Positions 39,026-64,000 of a DNA stretch of 64,000 bases are shown here, piece after piece. The notes under the pieces were generated by a model. The model did not search any database and was not told the DNA's origin. It saw only the letters and a list, made by a program, of their open reading frames with translations. A program made the translations under genes and the position numbers. Source of the DNA: Chrysomallon squamiferum (taxonomy: Eukaryota > Mollusca > Gastropoda > Neomphalida > Peltospiridae); NCBI GenBank assembly GCA_012295275.1, contig CM022665.1:29011946-29075945 (forward strand), in the 5' to 3' direction. Within the stretch, counting starts at the first letter, position 1, and the number at the start of each line of letters is the position of its first letter.

Positions 39026-40821
39026 TAAAATTTAAAATTCTATTCTTATTAAAATATTCTTTCTAAAATGTATCTGAAAATCATACAGTATCAGTTACTT
39101 TAAGAACGTATTCACTCACTGACTGATTATTTATTTATTTTTTATTTTTAATAAGCTGTTTTATTTTATTTTGTTTTTTTAGGAGAAGCTATTTCTGACA
39201 GAAGACAATCTACAGGATGAGCTTGATATGATGGACAAGGAGGCAGAAGAACGTCAAAAGTTGATGCCCAGTGAAGAATCTCAGCTACAAGTTCAGGTTA
39301 CAGAAATGAATGAACGGAAACTTACTGTTCAAATCAAGGTAAAGTACAAGAACTAAAAACTAGAAAATATTACACTTAAAACTGAAGAAAATAAATATGC
39401 TTTACTGTTTTTGATTGATATATTTATTGTGGTTTTTTTTTTTGTTTTGTTGTTTTTTATTCTAGTGTTTGATTTTGACTATTTTTTGTGATGGATTATA
39501 GAAAGTAAATAAAAAATTAATAAAAAATTACCTAAAATAGTGCCTTCATTCTCTTTAAAATTATGCTTTTTAATTAATCATACTTGACAAGAGTCAAAAA
39601 ACATTAAAGTTCATGGTATGAAATGAATTTATTGCATTGTAATTCATATTTTTGTATCAGTTATGAATATAAAAATGATAAGTAAATTTTTCATCACATA
39701 ACAATATAAATATTATTTTGCAGAGTGAAGGTATTCTAGAAGATGCTGATAATGATGAATTTGATCCTCCTTCCTCTGCTGATATTGAGGTAATTTATAA
39801 CAGTACTGGTCCTAAGCTGCAGAGCATTTTAAAACAGAGGACCATGTCAGAATCCAGTGATGATTATGGAACTAATGGAGACAGCTCAAAGTCTTGTCCA
39901 GAAGAGGAGTTTTCATCATCCTTAAATGGCCGTTTCAGAAAATCTGTTTCTTTTAATAACCATATTGACAAGACGACATACAAACCTAGTGCTTCTCCTA
40001 CTAGCATGAAAACTGCACTGAAGAGTAAGCGTAGACGAGCACGCAAGAAGGATGAGAAAATTAACAAGAAAGCTGGACGTCGGCGACACAACAGTGGTGG
40101 CTCTGAAGGCAGCAGTGGTGATGATTTCAGTTCTGAACATACGAATTCTGACTCACAGTCTGAAGACAAGAATGACGAATTTGAGCAGATAGCTGAAGAA
40201 GGTTTGGAAGCACAAGAGGCAGATGGGTTAACAAACAAAGATAAATCAGATTTTAGGACTAGAGCTGAACAAATTGTTTGTGCAAGTAATGTTGTGAATG
40301 AGCAGAAAAATGGTGATGCAATTGAAACCATTGTTACACCAGAAGAAAAAATGGACAGTGATGACGATAATGATAATCTGGATGTCAGAACTACACAATC
40401 AAAGCCAGAAGTTCAGAGCAGAAAAGATGACAAAATGTATGCTGGTGGTGATAGAGAATTGGATAATGCTCATATTAAATCCAGATCTAAACCAGTGATT
40501 GATGCTCAGGTGGTTTCCTCGGAAGATGTGTCTGATCCTGGCTCATTAAAGAAGCTCATTGAAGAGGATGGGTCTTGTTTAATCAGAATCAATGCAGATT
40601 ACAGTAACAGAACAGACCAACAGATCTGTGATAACAGGCAACCAGCTCACAAACAGCAGAATGGTGAAAACAACAATGATAAGCCAGCTGATGATGATGA
40701 TGGTGTTCAAACAGATTTAAGCTGGAAAGAAACCAAAATGCCAGATGTAGATAATGAACACAGAACACAGTGTGCATTTAAGTTTTCAAATTCCTTGATA
40801 TATGATTTGGATGTTGATTAG
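33419..40821 (+). CDS. DNAAF2: dynein axonemal assembly factor 2 (Kintoun, PIH1 family)
   Basis: Three coding exons, 33419-35059, 39183-39338 and 39724-40821, give 964 residues (human about 837, also three exons). Start choice: the ATG at 33419 has a strong context (ACCATGG); the frame is open upstream but without ATG. Residues about 25-190 form the PIH1 domain, with GPDNRSGMFCQIPHSF and YDFVIHPDTY typical of Kintoun. A Lys/Glu-rich linker (KKRKEEKHKKDAKVKK) leads to a CS-like domain (about 285-365; KVLVIKIDLPLL, YKLDIRLPYPV). A second conserved block follows (YSLPDYDFSQDNDTVSFVFN). Exon 3 is low-complexity, acidic and basic by turns, but keeps LQSILKQRTMSES and RKSVSFNNHID, short motifs I recall from Kintoun tails. 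Family role: cytoplasmic co-chaperone with HSP70/HSP90 in preassembling outer and inner dynein arms of motile cilia and sperm. Intron 1 is 4.1 kb. Confidence 0.95.
35060..39182 (+). other. DNAAF2 intron 1, non-coding
   Basis: This 4.1-kb intron is A+T-rich with a long TA tract at 36880-36985, T homopolymers at about 38800, 38846 and 38998, and no exon or transposon that I could support. ORFs at 37119-37715 lack splice-consistent or family-like content. Confidence 0.6.
36864..36986. repeat. (TA)n tract bracketed by a 34-bp direct repeat
   Basis: The segment beginning ATTGAAAAATCTGTTATATA and ending in TAAAGA occurs at 36864-36897 and again at 36953-36986, with about 50 bp of pure TA between them. 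This looks like slippage or unequal exchange within a TA microsatellite that copied its flank. Confidence 0.9.
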
Positions 40822-41976
40822 AATGTGGTGAGGATGGAATACTGCTGGCTATATGCCTTAGTTCAATTAATTATAGTTCATTATTTAATGAACAAATAGT
40901 TTGTATGTATTTGCATTTATGATAATTAAAAACCCAGTGCAGTTATTTCAAGTAACTTTTATCTTTTTTGTTCTTTGATTAAAGGGTTTTGTTAAGTGTT
41001 TTCATTTTTTGTAGTTCTCTTTAATTCCATTGTTTTCATTGATTCAGAACTTCTATGAAGTTTCTGGGATAAAATAGAATTTAAAAGATGCAAATTCTCT
41101 TTGTAATTATTTTAACATATTGTTAAAATAAATTTAAAGTTAGCACTTTTAATAATTAAAAATATTAGAAACAATTGTTTGCAAAAGAAAGAAAGCAGAA
41201 TTTTGATTTGAATTGCAAGAAGGTTTTATATTGAATGACAATTTGTTTTTAATGATCATCTTGGAAATTTATTGTTTGAAAAAACAGGCATCTGATTCAT
41301 TAGTTTAGAAAACAATTTTGATGTTAATATTTACATTTGTTGCTGTTAACTGTTTATGAATTTTGAAGTGTCAATTTTTTACTTTTATTAATGTAAAATA
41401 ATAGTTAACTGATAGTCACAGACAGAGACACACTTTCAAACCTTTGCTGATGTTATTTAGAAATAATTTCTTTTTTTAACTGCATATGAATTGGTTGGAT
41501 AAATATTTTTGGAAACACACATACAATTAATGAGTGACTTTGTTATTCTTGTTTTCTCTCTTCTTTTTTCACTGTCTTGACAATTTTGGATATTTTGTTT
41601 TCAGTTCTTAATTACAGTACCACTAAAAAAATTTTTTTTTTAATTCCACCCTTCCATTTTTATTAATAGTGAAAACTAAGATTAAAAATTGATTTTGAGG
41701 ATTGAGACGATAACATCTTCATGTTTTGTATTTTTGTAACTTTATATTTGAGACAAAATTAAAATGGCAGCATACCTGCTTATGTAAATGTTTTACATTT
41801 TGTCACTAAGTTACCAGTGATGGCATAATTTTGATTGTTTACTTTCATTCATCAGTTTAAAATATTTTTTGTCCCATGAATAAGTTGAAGTGGTGCATTT
41901 CATAGCAACAAAAGTTTTACGATTTTATTTTTATTTTATTTTATTTTTTTTTACAATATGTACAGATATTTTGAAT

Positions 41977-41982
41977 AATAAA
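41977..41982 (+). terminator. candidate poly(A) signal of DNAAF2
   Basis: AATAAA about 1.15 kb after the stop, followed by a T-rich segment. Other hexamers occur nearby (about 42518), so the 3' end is uncertain. Confidence 0.35.
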
Positions 41983-44302
41983 TTTTCAGTAACACATTTT
42001 GACATCAGTTTTTAATTATTTTTTTGTATTGTTTTTGCGTGTGCAGAGTACATTCATGTATTTTAAGCCATGATTTATGCAAAAAAAAAAAAAAAATGTA
42101 GATGAATTACTCAATTTATGTTTTAAAATAATTAATGTTAGATATTTGGTTATTAACTAGTTGGAATAATTCTATATTTATTTTTATTTCTTGGGGTGGG
42201 GGGGTCCTACATAAAATATTGTCATAAAAATATTTTTCACAATGTCATATAGGTCAACATCCATTTTTATGTTTGAAACCATTTAAAATTGCCAAATTTA
42301 CCATAAGCATTTAAAGGCATTTATTTAAGATTTGGTTTATTTGTCATCCATTATCTTTAATGAAAGTAGTTAAAATATATATATATACACACACAAGATT
42401 TGTTTCTGTTTTGTTCTGATTTATTATTTACAATGTTTTGATGGTTGCTGCAGAAAACCTTTATTATTTTTCAATATTAATTTGAATAAATAAGCATAAT
42501 ATAACTTGCAGCTGCAATAAACATTATTTTATACAAAGATTTAGCTGCATATCTGCCAGTTGTAGGATAATACATTGTATTCTTAGTAAAATATTTGTAT
42601 TTTATTTTCTACTTGATATTTTGTACATTTCAAGTTAAAAATTGTTATAAAGACTGAACTGGAATTAGTTCTAGACTTTTTTCTTTTTAATTTTTTTTTT
42701 AATTGTTTAGTAAAAATAAATAAATAATGAATGAAAATTAAGTTCTAATTGATGATAAATACATCTTTGTTTCTGCAGTCACCACTACAACATTGTTATT
42801 GTATCTTTTATATAGTTACTGTTTACATATTTCAGGTGTTAAAAAAGTTGATTCAGCTCAGTTGGATGAAAAATCTTAGCTTAAATGTTGTTTTAAGAGT
42901 TTGGAAGGGTTATGAGATTGAAATAAATTTCAGAAATCTATAAATTTTGTTGTTTTATTTTCAGTTTTCTGCATTTAATATTTATAAATGGAACAGCATA
43001 CTCAGAATGATTATGACAATACAGTTTTCTGTTGGTTTACTACTGATAAATAATTAAATAATCTAATTCTGATAATCATTACTGTGGTATCATTACAACA
43101 CGGCTAGACTATTATTGTAAAAATAACAGTAAAAAGAATTGCTGAAAGATTAAGTTTCTTTCCAATATAATTCATGAATGTGTGCATGTTGAAAATATAA
43201 ATACTGAAAACAGATGAATGTATTTCCATTGTTCTGTTAGCAGCAAATCAGGAAACTAATGTTAACTAGTTAAATATAACAACACACTAAAGTGTCTTAA
43301 ATTTTTATTTAGACGCATTTCAAGAATAATTCAAAATATTATATAATATGAACAATACTGAGTTTCGTGCATTGATTTATAAATGATAATTTATCTGATG
43401 CTAAAGACTAATTAAGTACTGGGTGCACATATATATATATATATATATAAATTGTGAAAATCAGGTCACATCAAAAACAAAAATACATATAACAATTTAT
43501 ATTTATATTATGGATCAAAGGCAATTGTTTTTACATCTTTCTAAATAGTGTGGCACTTTTAATTCATGTATAGTTGTTTTTGTACTGGTAATCCCTTGTA
43601 AATCTGGATTTGTTTATACTGGTTTACAAAATAAATAAAAATAAAAGAAATATAAACAGGAAAAAGCTACTGTATGCAAACCTGCTATACAAAACCAAAA
43701 AAAAAAAAATTACATTTTTCTAACTTCCTTATACTAATTTTTTTTTTTTTTATCATTACTATTTTTTTTTTTCTCTTTTTCTTTTAAAATTTTTCTTTAT
43801 ATATTTTTTTATTAATTTTTATTATTATTATTAATTTTTTTTTTTTTGCCTATGACATTAACAATATTTATAGCAAAGAGTTACTGTTATTTTTAAATGA
43901 AATGACAATTGGTTTGTACAAAAATTGTAACAAAAAGAAAAGTAGTAAATGAACAAGTAAAAAATAATTAAACTAATGAGAAAAAAATAATATGTCCATG
44001 ATAAACTGAGAATTTACATAGTAAATACATACTGCAGTAACTGATGTTAAAAAACACATTACTGTAAACTGATGTTAACATCTGATTTTGTGCAATCAAA
44101 TGTGAGACTTGCAGAAATCTAGAAGAATTATTACAAAAACAGAAATATATATATGTTCATTAACAGGCTGTCGAACATTCAGAAACACGCTATTCCTGTT
44201 GTAAAACACTGTCCAAAATTGTCGGCAGTAACGGAATTAGTTACGGTGATGCTTCATTTGAAACATAATATTATGACATGACTTGTTATCGATTTCAATG
44301 AG
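41983..44302. other. intergenic spacer between convergent DNAAF2 and the GRAM-like gene
   Basis: No exon was recognised. The spacer contains A and T homopolymers (about 42081-42096 and 43738-43752), a small TA tract near 43430-43449 and T-rich low-complexity sequence at 43720-43850. Confidence 0.5.
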
Positions 44303-44308
44303 TTTATT
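44303..44308 (-). terminator. candidate poly(A) signal of the GRAM-like gene
   Basis: AATAAA on the minus strand, about 195 nt past the stop codon at 44503. The intervening 44310-44502 has higher complexity than the spacer beyond, consistent with a 3' UTR. Confidence 0.35.
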
Positions 44309-44502
44309 TATGAGATTATTCAAGACAACATTCCTACATAATGCGATGAAAACGTAAGGCACGAATGTCCCATTTACAGATGAATTTTTGTCAAGAAACC
44401 GGCACAGCTATATACTGACGAGACCGTCAATCTCCTTACAAGTTCGAATCTATTTCTGATTACATTCTGTTCGATGACTGTCCAGTTGGGGTCACAGGCT
44501 TA

Positions 44503-59586
<15,084 letters not shown>

Positions 59587-59960
59587 TAATTACCAGCTCC
59601 AGTAACGGGACAAAAAATTATTGTCTTATAAGAAGAACAACTTATCCAACTATTATCCACACCGAACTAACAGACGACGGTCATGAAGTCTTGGCTCGCC
59701 AACTAACAGAAACTGTTATTACTTTCCTCTGCCTGCAGCTCTCACGAAATAAAGCAGATGCCACACATATGGAACTCGATATCTTCTGCCAATTGCCGTC
59801 TGCTACTGAAAGGCCGGTCGACGTACCAGGAATGTTTCCATTGGCGGCAAATGGGCAAGTCTGGCAACTTCCTTCTTATTTTCAACAGCAATATTTTATT
59901 CTTGATTGAGAGGGGCTCTGGCGAGAAAAATAAAGTAACAGATCTTATTTTTTAATCTAA
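59587..59960 (-). promoter_or_regulatory. 5' UTR and promoter region of the GRAM-like gene
   Basis: The 370 bp upstream of the minus-strand ATG at 59586 are less A+T-rich and more CpG-containing than the surroundings, and lack simple repeats until about 59960. This fits a 5' UTR plus core promoter. The overlapping plus-strand ORF (59574-59909) has no recognisable domain and is judged a by-product. Confidence 0.45.
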
Positions 59961-60035
59961 ATAATAATAATAATAATGATAATAATTTGTCAAAATAATA
60001 AACTGCTTACTTATTACTTACTTAAAAATAAAAAA

Positions 60036-60043
<8 letters not shown>

Positions 60044-60091
<48 letters not shown>
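60044..60091. repeat. (GA)n microsatellite
   Basis: About 24 GA units after a short ACAC lead-in. Confidence 0.97.
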
Positions 60092-60096
<5 letters not shown>

Positions 60097-60099
60097 ATC

Positions 60100-63000
60100 A
60101 AATGGCAACAAATATTTATTAAACGTATCTGAAATCGAAATTCAAATACTTTTAACACAATTTAGAAGGAAAAAAAATGGTAATAGTAGAGGTGGTGGTA
60201 TAGTAGTACTACTGTAGAGCAGTTATAGTATGGGTAGTAGTAGCAGTAGTAACAGAAATGTTCTGTATCATTAACTTACCAACATCCCATTAAAAATAAA
60301 CAAACATCTAGCACACGCGGCAAAATTAACTACAAACTGAACAGATGCCGAATTCCTGAGAAGGACATTTTTATCACACTATCAACATTCCTGTGTCCAC
60401 CTGACCTCATTTTTGTCAATAACTTAATGACGTTTATGTCAACATCTTCGTTTTACTTTTGACCAGGTCAGTATCCCATTGAAGAATCCATCCACACATC
60501 TTATGGTCAGTTAAACCCGCACGTGTCTTTTGACAGAGTGGTTATTATCAACATAACAGATCTGTCATTTCCACCTGTCTTTATAAATAAACATTTGCCC
60601 CTTTTCTCTTCTTTTTCAATAGGTGTATCTAGTTTCATATTTTGTTACTGATGTTGATTTTTGTATATATTGTGTTCTGTGGCGGATTCAGCAGTCTACA
60701 TAATCAAGTCTTTTGAACTTAATATAGCAAATACTTCTTTGGATAAATCTGAACGCGTAATTGGAAAAATTTCTTAACTAAAAATGACAAAAATCACAAA
60801 GGGGAAAATTAAGTTACTACATATGCTATGTAACATAACAGGTCTAATAAAAGAAAGTAATCAGAAGAGAACTTTAATTATCTTATTTAATTGTTACGTT
60901 ATTATTATTATTATTATTATTAAATAATGTTAGGTACAGTCTTATAGTATTCCTTTTCTATGGAGATGCAATGACTAATTTTTAAAAAGAAATTAATTAT
61001 TTCAAATGAAAATGTCCGAATCTCGATCACAACGGTTTTTCACAACTTCATTACCATTATCAAATATATAGAGTTGCAAGGGAATCAATGTGGATTTTTT
61101 ATATTTAAAATGATAACATTTGTATCTCAGATGTACTGCAGACTTTTATTATTTTTAAAACAAAACAACAGCATAATTATTCGACACCTTTTATTTAAAT
61201 GATAATTATGTTGACCGAATGGGCGTATATAAAGCAAGTTTGATTTCATTATAAATGCATTTAACATGTAAAATAAAAATATTCCAGAAATATGTACATA
61301 TTTATTTATATTTATCATAGTCATTATAGTTTGCACACAGACATCCACTTTGACATTTAACGTACTGAAACATAACAGTCATGTGGTCTTGTTAAAACTA
61401 ATACAACGGATAACACTCATGTGTACCATAATAAGCTGAGAAAATTAGGTTCACATGACTAATAATAGAATTTAAAATGCCATATTTGCAATTACTCATA
61501 CATATTTAGGAAATAGTTTAAAATTTTAAAGCAGTCGTTTTGTTTTTGTTTTTTCTTCCTTTCCGTTTCTTTTTATTTCGTTCATTTATTTATTTATTGA
61601 CTTATTTATTTATTTCATTTTTAATTTTATTTTTAGGGAAAACGATTCTGTTAGTGTAATATTTTATACATTTAGAGCATAAATTTATTCATATATCTGT
61701 GTAATTGAGCACATTTCTTATTTTCTGTTTGTTTATTAATGTCCTTTGTTCTGTGTTTTTTTTATTATTTTTTTTTTTATAATATTTTTAAATGATTGAT
61801 TTATGTATTTATTTATTATTTAAGTTCCTACCGGTTCCCAATTATGTGTCCAATGAAACTATATATACTTCGGTAAATTGCTTGTCTCACAAACACAGAT
61901 ATATGTATATGTTGTTTAGGATTGCAGGAGAGAACAAATAACAGCTGAGGTCGAATGTCGAAGGCAGCTCGGCAGAGCCTCGCTTAATACAGCATTCCAA
62001 TCTTTGGAGGGTAAAGCCGCTGTCTTAAGACAATAACCAGTAATTCCACACACACACACACGCAACAATGATAATGATAAGCAGCAAAACATTTGTGTGT
62101 GTGTGTGTGTGTGTGTTTGTTTGTCATATGTAGCAATTCTCTCGATAAAAAGTTACGAACAATCTTTATTTTTTGTTATCCTTTGCACTGTCTAGGGGGG
62201 GAAGGGAGAACATATATGCTATTCATACATGCTAACTTCGTCCTCACAATTACAAATTTCTAAATTTCATACTATACAGTCATCAAAGAAAGAAATTTCA
62301 ATACATTTCGTTTCATTTTAAAATAAATGATCAGAAAAAAAAATAGAAATAAATATATAAAAATTATACATACACTATATCTTATTTTGCTATCTAGTAT
62401 GGCGAAAACAGTCAGATACTGAGATCCGAGAAGCGTTGCAATCCCCTCGGTCTCGAGGGATGTAACTCATGAAAAATCATCACCCACTAATCATCATGTG
62501 TCTGAGGCCAAAAGGCCACAGGTAAGAATTAATCTACCTGATGACGAAGTATAAACGCGTACACTAATGCATTTGTAGTACGTCCATTTGATACTTACAA
62601 TGGTCATATAGCTGTACATAAAGTATGTATATATATATATAATTCAATTTAATATTATTAAATATATTGCCGAAATTTTAACTTTTTATACGATATGGTA
62701 CTGAACATCATTTTGATGATGAATTTATGTTTCTTGTTATGAAATATTTATAAGAACGAATATCAAATTTAATACTAATGGGGTGTAATATCCATAATAC
62801 ATTATACACTATCGTAGTACACGCTAGACTCACACATTATAGGTTTTTGTTCCTGGTAAAAACAAACACATAAATCTGACCAATTCTTGAAGTAAGTCTT
62901 GAAATGCAGTGTATTTGACAGAATCTTATGTTACTTTTCACTGAATCAGTGAATGTGCATTCATCCAAAAACTGCACTTCATTAACTTCAAACAACAAAA

Positions 63001-63180
63001 TAAACAAATTTTATTATTTTGACCCAATAACATTATCTGATTCCTACCGCTGCGCCTGATTTTTAATTAATCGGTTTTGCTTTCTAGCTAAAAAGTGCAG
63101 TTATTCAGTATCTAAATAATTATGCGCAACCGACTGATTCGCACAGCCAGAGTGAAAATAGTTTTTAACTCTTAACAGAC
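60100..63180. other. intergenic region between divergent GRAM-like gene and ATP6V1D
   Basis: No coding exon was supported. Contents include ATT and GT microsatellites (about 60900-60921 and 62094-62116), T-rich low complexity at 61540-61830, and two less A+T-rich patches (about 61930-62040 and 62400-62525), the latter with two short inverted repeats. Confidence 0.5.
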
Positions 63181-63217
63181 GGGAAGTGGTGGAATAAAAG
63201 GGGAAATAACTCTTCTA

Positions 63218-63225
63218 TCACGTGA
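63218..63225. promoter_or_regulatory. CLEAR/E-box-like TCACGTGA upstream of ATP6V1D
   Basis: The palindrome TCACGTGA, core of the TFEB/MITF-family CLEAR element (GTCACGTGAC), lies 35 bp upstream of the ATP6V1D start codon. Vertebrate V-ATPase subunit genes are established members of the CLEAR network, so the placement is what conserved control would predict. An 8-bp palindrome alone is modest evidence. Confidence 0.5.
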
Positions 63226-63259
63226 TTACAAGTCGCATCGGCTGAAAAATTAATTCGAG

Positions 63260-63300
63260 ATGTCTGCAAAGGATAGATTGAATGTTTTCCCATCGCGGAT
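63260..63300 (+). CDS. ATP6V1D: V-type H+-ATPase subunit D, first coding exon (partial)
   Basis: ATG at 63260 opens thirteen codons plus two bases, MSAKDRLNVFPSR and the first two bases of the next Met codon, ending at a strong donor (gtaagtg). The human subunit begins MSGKDRIEIFPSRMAQ, so ten of fourteen aligned residues match and the exon end falls in the Met codon. Subunit D is the central rotor stalk of the V1 sector, coupling ATP hydrolysis to proton pumping in lysosomes, endosomes and plasma membrane. The remaining exons lie beyond the window; no further exon was recognised up to 64000. Too short to appear as an ORF. The promoter carries a CLEAR-like site, and the gene is divergent from the GRAM-like gene. 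Confidence 0.82.
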
Positions 63301-63940
63301 GTAAGTGTTTTATATATGTAAACAATAAGTGACAGCTATTACAAATGGTATATTCTATAATAATAACACAGCTTTTTATTGCTAATTTGTGCCGATCTTC
63401 ATCTGATTGTCGATCGTTTTTACACTCATGAACAACTTAACATTAAAATTAAATGACAAGTCAAATGGAATAAAAGTCCTGTAACAACTGGCTAAAAGAT
63501 CAATCTTTTTGTAATTTACACATTACATGAATATTATATTTTCCAGAAATAATTTTATGGAATACATATTTACCAATTCCAATACATTACCGTCTCCAGA
63601 TTTAAATACATGTTCACTCAATCACTGTTCAGTGAAAGTGGATTTAGTTGAAGTACTGAAGAAGTATTTTTCCCCTTTCAGCACTTTTCCTCTTATTTAT
63701 TTTAATGTATTTATACACCAGTGTCAACATCAGTTTCATTCGCATCAAGTAAACCTTGAGTTATCAGGAATATATTCAAACAGTTAAATTTTATGGATTT
63801 TAGATCCATATATTTTACATTTATGATGTACAAAGGCTTCAAAGAATTAAAGGACCTGGATTTATTTTGTTGTCACATAGTCAAGATCAAGTTTCATTGA
63901 TATTACTCCTCAATTAGGCACGTGTGTGTTGTTGCTGGAA
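63301..63940 (+). other. start of ATP6V1D intron 1
   Basis: A+T-rich sequence after the first donor site. The ORF at 63527-63787 has no V-ATPase similarity and no suitable splice acceptor in phase, so it is treated as intronic. Confidence 0.55.
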
Positions 63941-63941
63941 A

Positions 63942-63987
<46 letters not shown>
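63941..63987. repeat. (CA)n microsatellite
   Basis: About 23 CA units near the window's right end, inside the first intron of ATP6V1D. Confidence 0.95.
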
Positions 63988-63990
<3 letters not shown>

Positions 63991-64000
63991 GTCATCATAC

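Noticed and set aside
39864-40331. 155-residue Ser/Cys-rich minus-strand ORF opposite DNAAF2 exon 3
   Set aside because: It is an antisense shadow of a low-complexity coding exon; no splice sites or family match support it.
63527-63787. 86-residue ORF as a second exon of ATP6V1D
   Set aside because: The product does not resemble subunit D, whose sequence after the first Met should read like AQTIMKARLKGA.

Overview
This is an A+T-rich, intron-rich animal (metazoan) nuclear genome segment dense in microsatellites. It has GT-AG introns, Tc1/mariner- and pogo/Tigger-type transposon remnants, and genes whose closest recognisable relatives are conserved bilaterian families. The long (CA)n, (GA)n, (ATT)n and (TA)n tracts, the homopolymers and the overall gene style suggest a mollusc, perhaps a cephalopod. 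That assignment is inference; the sequence itself does not prove the species. No bacterial, viral or CRISPR features were seen. Exons were rebuilt by hand from splice sites, reading phase and remembered family similarity.

Layout, left to right. 1-4.4 kb: no gene seen. 4.4-5.3 kb (-): a three-exon CEBPZOS-like small mitochondrial protein, head-to-head with 6.1-12.4 kb (+) SLC30A6 (ZnT6), whose third intron holds a broken Tigger/CENP-B-type transposon. 14.6-20.6 kb (-): TMEM62, a membrane metallophosphoesterase that converges on SLC30A6 and carries one apparent single-base frameshift. 21.0-22.6 kb (+): FAM177A-like Golgi protein, divergent from TMEM62 across a gap of only 367 bp. 26.0-30.1 kb (+): an unrecognised coiled-coil protein with a probable one-base error near its C terminus. 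30.7-31.9 kb: a Tigger-like element with a deleted mariner nested in it, followed by a 34-bp minisatellite. 33.4-40.8 kb (+): DNAAF2 (Kintoun), a dynein-arm assembly factor. 44.5-59.6 kb (-): an unrecognised five-exon gene with a PH/GRAM-like core and a 10.9-kb first intron full of simple repeats. 63.26 kb (+): the first coding exon of ATP6V1D (V-ATPase subunit D), with a TCACGTGA (CLEAR-like) site 35 bp upstream; the gene runs off the window.

How the genes relate. They are housekeeping genes rather than one pathway, but several share themes: Golgi/endolysosomal membranes (ZnT6, FAM177A, V-ATPase subunit D, probably TMEM62), mitochondria (CEBPZOS) and motile cilia (DNAAF2). Two divergent gene pairs probably share promoters. 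From memory of human gene locations, CEBPZOS and SLC30A6 both lie on 2p22, and FAM177A1, DNAAF2 and ATP6V1D all lie on 14q, so the window looks like a fragment of ancient animal linkage rather than a new system. The least explained genes are the coiled-coil gene at 26-30 kb and the GRAM-like gene at 44.5-59.6 kb.
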